DNA from: Palaemon carinicauda
Lineage: Eukaryota; Arthropoda; Malacostraca; Decapoda; Palaemonidae
NCBI RefSeq assembly: GCF_036898095.1
Contig: NC_090739.1
Coordinates: forward strand, 61,805,853 to 61,869,852
DNA length: 64,000 bases
Reading direction: 5' to 3'
In this document: piece by piece, positions 47,332 to 58,332 of the stretch
Position numbering within the stretch: the stretch's first letter is position 1
Layout of the letters: every line of letters begins with the position of its first letter
Position numbers and translations under genes: made by a program
Notes under the pieces: generated by a model
Seen by the model: only the letters and a program-made list of their open reading frames with translations
Databases searched by the model: none
What the model was told of the DNA's origin: nothing

Positions 47332-47411
47332 TTTAATATTGAAAAAAAAAAAACTAAAACTTAATGGAGATGTCATTACATATTGCAATATAAACTATCT
47401 ACCGTATATAT

Positions 47412-47750
47412 TCAGTATGTTCTATTTTCTTTTTCTATCATGTTCAGCGTACATGCATCTTTCTTTCTCTGAAGCAGAGATGGATATGTTGCGAGCTCAT
47501 GTCTAATCAAAGGAGATTGATAAAAAGCACAGATGTGCCCGAGTTTAAACTTTCCAAAGTTAAAGTATGGGGGTGCTCTTGTGCTAGGAATTTTAATTCT
47601 TATATCTAAGGATTCATCAAGTTTATTAACCTTAATTGGAAATTGTAGAGCAAGGTTATTTATACAGGAGGTGAAAGCCTTTTTGGTCAAATGCTCTATT
47701 AATGGGAGAATCTCTGTCTTTAATGTTAATTTCACTTGATCTCGTATCAC
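47412..47750 (-). other. Unrecognised 112-codon ORF
   Basis: A minus-strand frame with no repeat composition bias: it includes LPLIEHLTKKAFTSCINNLA and FGKFKLGHICAFYQSPLIRH. It could be the remnant of a LINE or other repeat protein. No motif or splice context allows a name. The adjacent sequence to 48141 shows nothing else. Confidence 0.25.
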
Positions 47751-48134
47751 AGTACTGACACAGATTGCTCAACATTTTTCTAATTCATCATGAGTAAACA
47801 AAATTTTTCAAAATAACCTTAGAACTTTGCCCATATATTTCATTTCAGTGGTCTATTATTGATAATACAGATCCAACATCACAGTCACAGAGCAAGATGA
47901 TAAAGGAGTGATCTGAAATTAATCAAAGAGGGGAGATCAAATTCTTTAATTACTTTTAGAACTTTCTGTGCTAAATCTCTGTCTGCTGAAAATAGTGGTC
48001 CAATGATGAAATAGAATACGGTGTTTCAAGCCTTAACCTACAATCAAAAGTGGATTTATGCAGTTTAAATTCTATTTCATATAATGAATCTATTTGCCAC
48101 TTTTTTTATTTTTGTTTCTTAAGGTAAATGTGGG

Positions 48135-48141
<7 letters not shown>

Positions 48142-48230
<89 letters not shown>
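48142..48230. repeat. (GA)n microsatellite
   Basis: About 44 uninterrupted GA units. The flanking 48231-49048 is AT-rich with no gene recognised. Confidence 0.95.
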
Positions 48231-48233
<3 letters not shown>

Positions 48234-49045
48234 ATAAATGAAAATTCTATGGCAGTCATGTAGTTGCTATAGCTTTGTTCTTTAAGTGTGCTTATTCTTG
48301 TTAGCAGTAATATGTGAACAGCTGATAATGCCTAAACTTTACAAATGAAAGAAAAGGGCACAGCAGTTTTATTTAAACAAGATATTAATGAATAAATGAA
48401 AAACAAATTGAGATATGAAGATTCATTTTGGTAGTGTTATACATTCTTATATCTTTAGTGTTTGTATACAGTATTATATAGCAAGCCAAAACTAGCAGTC
48501 GGCAGATTGAAGAAAAGGCTGTGGATTTTCAAGCCTTGCCTTCTTGCAAAAATTGACTTACTGCAGTACAGTATAAGGGCAGTACATATACTAATAACTA
48601 TATCATATTTAATTACCTGTTTTGGGGGAAACGTATACATTGAACACAATTATATAAGATTCCCATAACGTAAGATTTTTTCAGACCTAGCAACTAGGAA
48701 ACTTATGCTCAAGTTGTCCACTACAAAAGTAACTTTAACGACGAATCTACTTAACAACGGGGTTGTTATCCCATATTGTATTATAAGACTGTAAAAAGGC
48801 TTATTTTATATACAGTACAGTATATGTTAAAGTAAAAATAAAACAATTGTAACTCTAAAATATTGTTGTGTTCTAGAACAGTTCTAGATACTTCTCATGA
48901 CTACTTCGATGACAGCTGTCTGACGCGCATGAGTTCTATAGGAATATTTGAGAGAGTCGCTGGCATGGCAAAGTGTTACATAATGTTAGTCCTGCATGCA
49001 AAGAATTCTCTAGAGAAAATGGATCCCAATATAAAGGACATAAGT

Positions 49046-49048
<3 letters not shown>

Positions 49049-49098
<50 letters not shown>
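49049..49098. repeat. (GA)n microsatellite
   Basis: About 25 GA units. The ORF running through it (Arg-Glu repeats) is an artefact. Confidence 0.95.
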
Positions 49099-49101
<3 letters not shown>

Positions 49102-50490
49102 GACTGAACATCTTTCGTGTAGTGGAGACATTTCAGCTACAGCCGCTGTTACCCGGAATCTTGCACAAACCTAAGTTACGAAATATCTTGAGGATAAAGA
49201 AACCTTGGAACTTATTCATCAGCTGTATTGCTGCATATCAAACTTTATATCCAAAACCAAGTGTCATTATGTCTCTCACTGCATTGAAAATTCAAGAAAA
49301 TTGTGGAGAATGGATGGCATAGGTTAGTATTAAGTACAGTACCGTGTAATTATAAAGTGTTTGACAGAAAAACAGCAGCAAGTGACGTAAGAAGAATGAG
49401 AAATGCTAGTGGAAGAGGTATCAAAATAAAAGGACCTTAATATCCAGGATGTATGAGGAGACAAATAAAGGTGAATGAAGCTGTATTAGCGGGAAATTTG
49501 TTATTCTGGTTATGTGACTTTTTAAAACTTTGTATGCATTTTCAATATCTAAATTTCTGGCTATAATTCAACAGTTGAATAATAAGACAAGAGACTTATC
49601 TTCTTTATTATTTGGAGACATCCATGGTGAGGGAACTATTCAATGTTGAATGAAATTATTTTATAAACTGTAAATGGAAATCATAAAAGGAAACCAATGG
49701 AAAAGACTTTTCCAAATTTTAATATTCATTAAGCAAGATGATTTTATGTATTCATAAAATGAAAACTTGTAAACATAACTCACTACAGTTGCCACAGGAA
49801 TACTCTACAAAACATTCATGTGAAAAAATGAAAACTTAAAAATCCTCTGAAGCTGGTTACAATGTATCTAAATAATTATGGACATAAGACTATTAGTAAC
49901 TTAATACACTACTGAGTATTTAAACCATTCTAGCTTGTTAAAAATGGCACCTGATGTGTCCTTGGGCCATCATGAAGTCATGAAGAAAATCCTCATAACC
50001 TTAAGTAAATAGTTTTAACAACTATATTCAACCTAATAACAAAAAACAAAAAACTAATAAATTCACAGAAACTGATATTACTGTACTTACAACACAAGGG
50101 GGAATTCTTACTTAGGAAACATTTTACAAAACAAATCGTAAAGCACACAAACACACACAAAGTTGGCTGCAACAAGAAAACTACGGCTTTCCTCTTCTCA
50201 CTGACTGAGATTGTGCCATCGCCCTTCAAAATATTTATCTATAATTTGTCCCCTGAGATATCTTGAGAAAGTTTTCTTATATAGATCCTAGTAGTATCCA
50301 GTACATTCTACTGCTCACTGTATGAAACAAAAAAGCTTACTATATTGATATCCACAATGCACATTGAAAATAAATGTAAAGAAATTTTTATACTGTATTG
50401 CGTGTTTATAATCAATCCTGATCCTAGATATCTTACACAAAAATACAAATTTAAAAAATGTGTACTTCTCCCAGATATAAAAACCTGAAT
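49099..50490. other. Spacer, no gene recognised
   Basis: AT-rich sequence up to the left ITR of element E. Short ORFs carry no recognisable domain. Confidence 0.4.
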
Positions 50491-51025
50491 CCTTTGAATG
50501 AGTTTACTCGGTTGCGGTTTGGCTACTACCAGAATTAAGGAAATCAATGGGAGATTCTGGTAACATTTTATGGTTGTCAGCATGCCATCCACGCAGGGTA
50601 TGAGTCAGTGGGATTCGCAACAATTGCTCATAGTTAAGACTTGAGGGGTGGATGAGGTGGGACATAATGATTAAATGACTCATTTGTACAGCCTGGAATG
50701 ATACAAATTATTCTTAAAATTTGTTTGTTCCTATACAAAATACAAACCCTCAACATCTAAATACGAGTCTTCTCAGTGGATCAATTACAGAGAAGGGACC
50801 ATTCTGCTTGGTAGACTGCTGTTGAGGACTTAAGGAGGTACACTGAAAATCACTTAGCAGTCTGTCTTGATAAGCTTTCTTTCGGAGGTGCTGGATAACC
50901 TTAAGCTGTGTAGACAACCAGCGAGCTTCGTTGTGAAACCTTTTTACGTGAAGTTGACGTAGAAGTTATGACCAATTTAGAAGTTCCATTGGAACTTTAT
51001 GAGAAGATCTAGAAGATCCTGATAC

Positions 51026-51268
51026 CTATCCATGTGCAGCCATTTTGGCACAACCAGTGTTACTCAGATTTTTTGATGACCTGATTTTGTTAAGCACCTG
51101 ACAGAGAAGGCAGAACGAGGAGAAAAGACAAACATCCTTACCGTCCCACAGGTGTTGGAATGCATCCTCTATCACTGCAGTGATTTTGTTGTTCAGATGA
51201 GTGGCAAACATGTCTATAATAGGGGAACCCCTCAAAGTTCGGAGACTCGTTGCCACTTGAGGATTCAA
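51026..51268 (-). pseudogene. Methyltransferase-like domain remnant (element E)
   Basis: Reads SPIIDMFATHLNNKITAVIE, then DAFQHLWDGKDVCLFSSFCL and LCQVLNKI. It lines up with PTIDQFATS...VDAFLLDW...AFPPF...KIVNKVL of element F, with the FPPF segment degraded to LFSSF. The recombinase that should follow is represented only by a short trace (cctttttacgtgaagttgac at about 50939, resembling the YR start region in C). Confidence 0.6.
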
Positions 51269-51435
51269 AACCTTATGAACTAACTACTGTCCGTAGTCAT
51301 TCCTCTTCCCTGGAATGAATTATACTGAAAGGTGAATGGTCTTTACTTGAGCCAAAAGCCCTACTCATGTTGCCATGTGGCATAGCAGATGTGATACAAA
51401 GCTTCTTATTTGTTGATAAGTTGCATAGCAGATTA

Positions 51436-51740
51436 TCATCATCATCATTATTATTATTATTATTATTTCTACTAAAAAATCTGCAACCCTAATTGGAAAA
51501 GCAAGATGCTATAAGCCCAAGGGCTCCAACAGGGAAAAATACCCCAGTGAGGAAAGGAAACAAGGCAATAAACAATAAAGTAATGGAAAATTAAAATAAA
51601 ATGAAGAAAGGAAACAAGGCAATAAAAAATAAAGTAATGGAAAATTAAAATAAAATATCTTAAAAAACATTAACATTAAAATAGATAACTCATATACTGT
51701 ATAGACTATAAAAAGACTTATATGAGCCTGTTCAACATAA
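51436..51740 (-). mobile_element. 3'-end copy of the (AAT)n-tailed retroposon family, inserted in element E
   Basis: On the minus strand the 3' signature reads tttcctcactgggg, ttccctgttggagcccttgg, gcttatagcatcttgctttt and ccaattagggttg, ending in an (AAT)n/(GAT)n tail (51436-51467 on the plus strand as atc/att repeats). A 50-odd-bp internal tandem duplication is present at 51555-51660. It splits the RNase H and methyltransferase-like parts of element E. Confidence 0.7.
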
Positions 51741-51787
51741 AAACATTTGCTACAAGCCCCCTATTACTTGATGTGCTGCTAGCTGGC

Positions 51788-52015
51788 CTAGCAGATGGGA
51801 TACAGAGGCCCTGTTTGTTGATGTAAGTCATTAGTTGTGTCGTCACTTATCAACACTACCGAGTGACCATTGATAGTCTCTGAAAAGTGGAGTAAAACAA
51901 GGTATGCTGCCTTTAACTCTAGAAAACACTTCATGTGAAATGAATAGTCTTCCTCTGACCACATATTGTACATGAAACCTGTTCCTTCCTTACATGGGCT
52001 CCCAACCCTTGGCAA
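51788..52015 (-). pseudogene. RNase H remnant (element E)
   Basis: Contains MWSEEDYSFHMKCFLELKAA (Glu region), then YLVLLHFSETINGHSVVLIS followed by DDTTND (Asp region). The order and spacing match the RNase H of element D (INCKELLAV then VDSDNTTALAY). The first Asp block is not readable. Confidence 0.6.
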
Positions 52016-52440
52016 GAAGCATCTGAAAAAAAGAAGAAACTCTGGAGTTGGAACCTGTATGAGAGATTGGGCTAAGATTTTCCTTTAGCCACCACTCTTT
52101 AGTGCCCACTAGCTCATTATAGAAAGCAAAGATTTATCCACTTGAAGGGTATTAGCTTCTCTAGGGAGGAAAGATGGCATACAAGCTTTTGCCATGATTA
52201 AGCTGGAAGAAAACACTTTTCCAGAAAGAGCTGAAACCTGTCTAAACCTCTGGATTCTGTCTGAGGACGGCTACACTCTGGCTTAGGCCAAGTCTACATC
52301 CATGCCCAAGAAATGTAAGCGGCATTGCGGGATGAGACTGGACTTTCTCTAAGTTTAGGCAAACCCCCAGCTCTTGACCAAATATCAAGCAGGAGGTTCC
52401 TGTGATGAATGAGCTGTGATCTTGACACTGCTAGGAAAAG

Positions 52441-52638
52441 CTAATCATCCAGGTACCTTAGAGTCTTATCCCCATGGCGTGTGCCCAAGAGGAAACCAGA
52501 GTTAACAGACATATAAATTCCAGTGGTGCTGTGGACAGGCTGATGTATAACACCTTGAACTGATATACTATACTTTCTCACTGAAAAGAAACAAATACTT
52601 CCTTGACCTTGGATTAACAGGGATCTGTAAGCAAGCAA
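52441..52638 (-). pseudogene. RT palm remnant ending at a nonsense codon in YLDDW (element E)
   Basis: The frame ends TLRYLDD followed by TAG at 52443-52441, where element F has YLDDW. A single change of the Trp codon (TGG to TAG) explains it. The sequence beyond reads LFLAV, so the motif was YLDDWLFLA-like. The two catalytic Asp are intact. Confidence 0.65.
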
Positions 52639-55330
52639 CTTTCAGGTCTACGGTCAGAGGAAGTTCTAAGTTCTGATGGCTTGAATTACTGTACTTAGTA
52701 TCTACATTATGAACCTTGTTTAGAGAACGAATTGGTTTAAGTGGGAAAGTTTATGACAGGTCTCCAGCCTCCCGTCAGTTTCTCTACCAGGAGGATATGG
52801 CTGAAGAAACCTAGAGTCCTTTCACTTCCTCAATAGCATTCTCCCTGAACATTTAAGATACCTCTTCTCAAGTAAGAGGTCTTTCTGGAATGCCTTCATA
52901 TAAAATTATGGGATATTTGAGTCAGAGTTAGTGAAGGGCAACAGCTCGTGAATAGGAGACCATACCCTGAGTTAAGATTGACTAGTTTTTTCACACTTTT
53001 CCACTGCTGCTGTTGCTTCTTCAAGGGGGCAGTGTAGGGTAGTCAATAATGCTGGAATTTTTAAAATAAAGAGCATCCATTTGCATCATTTTTTTTAGTA
53101 CACATGGCTGGTACTGCATCAATTCTTTTGAGGATGCAGGCACCCCAATTGGAGATTGTCTGGTGAAAAAGTTCTTGGGCTTCCACAGAACGTACTCAAG
53201 TCCTCACAATTCCTTTTGATATCTGTATCATTAAGTTCTTCAGAAATGGCAAAATATCACAGCCCTCAATTGGGGATAAAGCCAGTAGCATACTTGAAAG
53301 GCCAACATGGCTGCAACTTTCATATTCTGCAGCTCAGTAGCTTAGAAGAAATAAGAGATAGGAAAGTTTATTAACAAATGTTCCCAATCGAGTTTACAAA
53401 GTCCAGGCCAACAGGAAGGGAACTTGGTATACCACAGGGTTCACATAAAATTCTCCTTGCCTCAATAAGGCAAGAGGTGATAATTTCGAATTCTGAAGAT
53501 CGACTTGACCTTTGCGAGTACTCTGAATCAGACACCTATTCTAGTTAACAATTCTAGCATGTCTATCTTGATTCAACAATGGCATGCAAATTTATGGAGC
53601 GTATTCTGACACTCAAAACGAGTCTGTTAATCATACAAAGCCTATCTGAAACTTGGCGGTTCACCAAGTCCGTCTATACCATAGACCTAATCAGGCTCAA
53701 TTTTTAAAAAGTGGGGTTGCCTTCTCAGGACCTAATGTTGGTGCCTGTAAGAAGGGAACCCCAGAGGCATCTACTGTTGTCTCTGTAATTTGTTCAGGAG
53801 TCCTCAATCGTGATACTTGTCAGATCGTAATCTATCTTACTTTGTCTTATCGTAGAAGCACTTGATTCTTGATTCATAAAAAGGTCATGGATTTTTCACT
53901 CTTTCAAGAATATCTTTCATCTCTAAATGAAGCAATAGAACCCGAATGAAAATGATTTCAATCAAAATGAATACGAGACAAGTCATAATAAGAGGGAGAA
54001 GGGAGAGGAGGTCTCTGAACTAGAAACCTGCGGAAAGGAAAAGGAACGCTCTGATGTATCCCACCGAGTGTATTTTTGTGTCAAATAATAAGGAGGGGAG
54101 TCCGACCTCTGTCTCTCATGTGGAGGTCGATCCCCAAAGTCTGAAGAAATGGCAGGCATGGATCCACTACTTGTTTCCTATCAAAATTCTGTACTTTTCT
54201 AGGATTTAGTTTAAACTTCTAGGTTTTAGTTTGAAAACTCCCACAGCTATTCTAAATTATCTAGGAACAAGGTTAGCAATGGCCAACTTAGTATTCACAT
54301 TTCTAGTTGGACCTGAAACTGTACAAGATAATCTGATAAAAGACAAAAAACTCATTCCATTCATGTCAATAGGAGTTGTTGTTGCTCATGAAATGGCAGC
54401 TTCATATCCTGCTTGCAAGTGAGATGGGATGGCGATATGTTTACTTGAGGACATGTGACAAAAGCAGCACATGAATACTTCACTGCACATTCCATGACTG
54501 AAGCGTAATAAAAGAACGCTTGCTTGTACCTTAAAGTCAGACTGGAACTCTTTTACGGGCCTGCGGGTGCAGTGCTAAAGTTGCACTCCTACTAGGACGA
54601 TAAGACCAGGCCTGTCATTCCTGGTGAGATCTACCAGAAAATTTGAAAAAGAAGTGGTCTTCCTTGGAGAGGAGCTGATTGCCAGTTTTTGAGGGTATGC
54701 CTTACCTTTAAGATCCCTCAGAGTTAAAATGAAGGTCATAATTGTTATGAGTGTAAATAGGAGACTAACATGCTTCTAATAAATTTGCTTCTGTACCAGG
54801 AGAAATAGGTTGATCTGTCACCTCTTTAGAGCAGAATCTAAGGTGGCATACTTTTGACCGATACTTTTAACATTCTCAATGTGGAGTGCTCATGCATAAT
54901 GCAGGATTTTCTCCTCCATTATGCACGAGCATAATCTGTAAAATCTGAAATTAAAAGGCAATCTCCGGGGCTAAGCACGCTCAGGGGAGGGGGGGGGGGG
55001 TAGATGGAGACTTGCTAAGGTTCACATAAGCTGCTGAGACTAACGAAAATTGTGACGTCTCTTGTTCTGGCTGCAGAAAAGCTGAAGCCAAAGGATCTGT
55101 ATCACTGTGTAAGATTTCGGGTTCACTAATTACAATGGCTGATAGCACATCTACAAAATCCTTATATTACACAAAATAGCCATCCCTTTTTGGAATCAGA
55201 TTTTCAGGAAACTGATAAGGAAGGATCCAAAATTGAAAGATCAGGATTCTGGATAGGCTTCTAGTTCTTGCTCTCGGCAAAGTAAGAAGCAGGAAAACTA
55301 TCCCTCTTAGCCATCTTCTTCAGACAACCA
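52639..55330 (-). other. Interior of element E, largely unreadable
   Basis: By position this holds the RT fingers and most of gag. I could not read RT motif A or B. A G-run occurs at about 54987-55001. Short ORFs on both strands have no recognisable domain. Confidence 0.35.
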
Positions 55331-55609
55331 TTATATTTCTTCTATTGATAGGGTGTCCAATCCCTGGAAAATGAACAAGTAGAGGTAGAAAAAGCATTGC
55401 TCACCACGACACCCAGGACACAAATGATGGGGATATACCTCCACTTGGCTCATACAGGTGCCACAAGGACTACCTACAAGACTTGGGCAGGTTCTCATAT
55501 TAACTTGACACTCGTAAACACAGATGCACTGTATGAGAAATACGACAAAAAACGAAGCACAACGTGGACAGCGGTCGAAGCAGATGTCCGACTGGAACGA
55601 ATGATGCAA
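55331..55609 (-). pseudogene. gag N-terminal zinc-type segment (element E)
   Basis: 92 codons. At the N-terminus are paired Cys (CFDRCPRC). Later CMSQVEVYPHHLCPGCRGEQ then C matches DPHTVCSNCRGKSC in element F and DPLFLCPGYRGHRC in element B. It lies just inside the right ITR, as expected for the first ORF. The frame is lost afterwards. Confidence 0.55.
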
Positions 55610-55775
55610 GTCTTGCTGACTTAGATGACCCTACAGTGAGTGGGTTGGATGTTGGTGACCATACTATGTTACCAGAATACTATAATTTCCTTAATTCTGG
55701 TCATAGCCAAACAGCAACGGAGTGAACCCAATTAATTGACGAGGGTTTGTATTTAGCATAGGAACAAATCACTTA

Positions 55776-56689
55776 CCCAGACCACACAGTTACTAGACTT
55801 GAATAAAGCTTGCCTTCCATATTTGTCAATAGGGGAAGGTTCAGCAAACACCTTTCAAAGGGATATCTTCATTCATGAAGATTATTTACTTCAAACCATA
55901 ATGGCACAGAATGAAAGCAAATTTTATTCCATCAAACAAGAGATAAAAAATGTCACAAACTTGGTTCCATACCCAAACAACAAGAAATAGATACTGTAAA
56001 TAAGAATTTTGGCCCATTTTTAGCCAGCCTCTTTTACAGGAAAATTTAGACCCTAACAAACACACACATACTACATTCAGTAACCAGGCGTGTACAACCA
56101 AGAGAAAATGAACAGCCTTATTGAAGTGATGGAATTCTCTCCATTACTTGTGAATACAGGTATAACATGAACCAGGAATGCAAGTCATCTAGTGATAGAT
56201 GATTAAGTTATTGACAAAATACAGAAGGCGATAGTTCAGTGGAGCAGCAGAGGCTTACTCTATCTTTTGATCATCACCACAACCAAGGCCACCTTCTCCA
56301 CCATAGCTTAGCTCATAATATTTAACACTGTAGCCTCTGAGGCAATGTTTTTGTCAGTGCTCAGGTTTCTCTTTCTATCACAACAATTCAAGCTGTCAAC
56401 TTCTTCCCAAAAGCCAAGAATAGCATCTTCACCATAGTCCAAGCCAACATCTCTAATAATATACCCTAGGTTACTGTCCACATCAGCAAATCCCAGATCA
56501 ACATCCTCATCACTACTTCACAGGTCAATGTCCCCTTAGCCCAATGCTCCCATCTCTTATCACCACAACCTGGAATAGAATCATCATTCCCAAGATCAGA
56601 CTCCGCTACTCCAGTCCAGGGACATAACACCATTACTACATCTCTAGGCCATCTTATCCCAGGTAGTAGATGTGCCTGGGTATTAGCCA
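55776..56689. other. Spacer, no gene recognised
   Basis: Mixed sequence between element E and the retroposon tail. Short ORFs only. Confidence 0.4.
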
Positions 56690-57330
56690 CCCATTGAGAT
56701 ACTACCGCTATTCTTACCACTCTCTCCTCTGGCCTCATACACCTGACAATATTGGGATTACCAAACAATTCTTCTTTGCTCAAGGGGTTAATTACTGCAA
56801 GTAATTGTTCACTGGTTACTTTCGTCTAGGTAAGGGTAAAAGAGACTGTTAAACTGGTAACCACCTCTTCTAGGAGAAAGAAACTCTAAAATCAAACCAT
56901 TGTTTTCTAGTCTTGGGTAGTCCCATAGCCTTTGTACCATGGCTTTCCACTGTCTTGGATTAGAGTTCTCTTGATTGATGGTGCACTCAAGCAAGCTTTT
57001 CAATATTTCTCTTCATCTTGTTTTAGTCATGTTTTTATAGTTTATTTATGAAAGATCTAATTTAATGTTGTTACTGTTCTTAAAAAATTTTATTTTGATT
57101 GTTTTTTTTTATTGATCTTCTAGCTTAATTTTTTCCTTGTTTCCTTTCCTCAATGGGCTATTTTTCCCTGTTGGAGTCCTTGGGCTTATAGCATCTTGTT
57201 TTTCCATCTAGGGTTATAGCTTAGCTAAATAAATAATAAATAACTAATAATAATTAATAAATAAATAATAATAAACAATAATAATAATAATTAATAATAA
57301 TAGTAATAATAATAAATAAAAAGTCTTCAT
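56690..57330 (+). mobile_element. 3'-end copy of the (AAT)n-tailed retroposon family
   Basis: Collinear with 31016-31697 over about 550 bp and ending in an imperfect AAT/AAAT-rich tail (57225-57320). The tail is more degenerate than in the 31 kb copy, suggesting this copy is older. Confidence 0.7.
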
Positions 57331-57636
57331 CCCAATTTCCACCATAATCCAAGGACCCTTCTCCATTACAACAGCAGTTTCATGTCTCCACTACGACAGC
57401 ACTAAGCCAATAACTACATTACAACAACCTTTTAAAATTGCCTCACAAACAATTTCAATTTAGACATCTGAAATTTGCTGATATTCTATTGTCACAAAAC
57501 TTTCATTTTCTATAAAGATGTCCTCCAAGACATATTTCCCTATTGTCATGATATTGGCCATTCTCAAGAATACACTGTAAATTCAAGTTTCCTCAAAATA
57601 TGTTATTTTCCTTAGTAAAATAAATTTTTGAATATA

Positions 57637-57796
57637 CTTACCCGATGATCATGTAGCTGCAACTCTGTTGCCCGACAGAAAAAACCTAAGGTCGGGATAC
57701 GCCAGCGATCGCTATACAGGTGGGGGTGTACAACAACAGCGCCATCTGTCGAGTAGGTACTCAGGTACTTCTTGTCAACAAGAACCAATTTTCTCC
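57637..57796 (+). repeat. Left ITR of element F
   Basis: From cttacccgatgatcatgtag to gaaccaattttctcctc. The part beyond gtcgggatacgccagcgatc is matched in inverted orientation by 63895-64000. It is a different subfamily sequence from C/D (gatgatcatg against gataatcatg). Confidence 0.9.
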
Positions 57797-57842
57797 TCGG
57801 TCCACTGGGTCTCTATGGGGAGGAAGGGAGGGTCCTTTGATT

Positions 57843-57933
57843 CATGATCATCGGGTAAGTATATTCAAAAATTTATTTTACTAAGGAAAATAACATTTTT
57901 CAATATTAATCTTACCCGATGATCATGTAGCTG
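57843..57933 (+). repeat. ICR of element F
   Basis: 91 bp. catgatcatcgggtaagtat and ctaaggaaaataac match this element's own left terminus (gttattttccttag and gatgatcatg) rather than those of C/D. The right half ends in cttacccgatgatcatgtag then ctg. Confidence 0.9.
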
Positions 57934-58332
57934 ATTCACACCCAGGGGGGTGGGTGGAGACCAGCATATATGTTAACATTAGAAGCTAAGTATCCCGTAT
58001 TTCATTTTAGCAGTTATTCAAAATAACATAAAATAAATAAGTACCTGGTAAGGAAGTCGACTTGAACCATTACTCTGCCTTTTTAAGTACGTCTTCCTTA
58101 CTGAGCCTAGCGATCCTCTTAGGATGCTGAGCGACTCCTAGGTGCTGAAGTATGAAGGGCTGCAACCCATACTAAAGGACCTCATCACAACCTCTAATCT
58201 AGGCGCTTCTCAAGAAAGAATTTGACCACCCGCCAAATCAACCAGGATGCGAAAGGCTTCTTAGCCTTCCGTACAACCCAAAAACAACAATAAAAAGCAT
58301 TTCAAGGAGAAAGATTAAAAAAGGTTATGGGA
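57934..58332 (-). other. 3' non-coding region of element F
   Basis: About 400 bp between the YR stop and the ICR, conserved in C (32287-32672) and D (40955-41340). No ORF. It may contain the transcript 3' end; no polyadenylation signal is singled out. Confidence 0.5.

Larger units (their letters stand above)
40621..47345 (-). mobile_element. DIRS-type retrotransposon, element D (non-autonomous)
   Basis: About 6.7 kb, same layout as element C: ITRs 40662-40819 and 47174-47331 (two mismatches noticed), ICR 40864-40954, left extension 40621-40661, right extension to about 47345 (exact end blurred by an A run). It shares C's deletion of RT fingers, the frame fusion and the YR Arg-to-Gly change, but keeps a readable RNase H. 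It has no target-site duplication. The shared defects with independent insertion sites mean the lineage spread after it was already defective. Confidence 0.9.
50495..55775 (-). mobile_element. DIRS-type retrotransposon, element E (decayed)
   Basis: Inverted repeats at 50501-50590 and 55646-55727 share ccagaattaaggaaat, attctggtaacat and tttggcta. An ICR-like segment at about 50724-50755 (gttcctatacaaaatacaaa, then ccctc) is the reverse complement of the right terminus (55741-55768). Inside, on the minus strand: methyltransferase-like, RNase H and RT remnants and, near the right end, a gag zinc-type segment. Most of the YR is missing. A retroposon tail is inserted at 51436-51740. It is a separate family from C, D and F and much older. 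Confidence 0.7.

Noticed and set aside
31952..47345. Segmental duplication explaining elements C and D
   Set aside because: Similarity stops exactly at the element termini and the flanks differ.
54231..54422. Plus-strand 63-codon ORF inside element E
   Set aside because: Antisense to the element and without homology or splice context.
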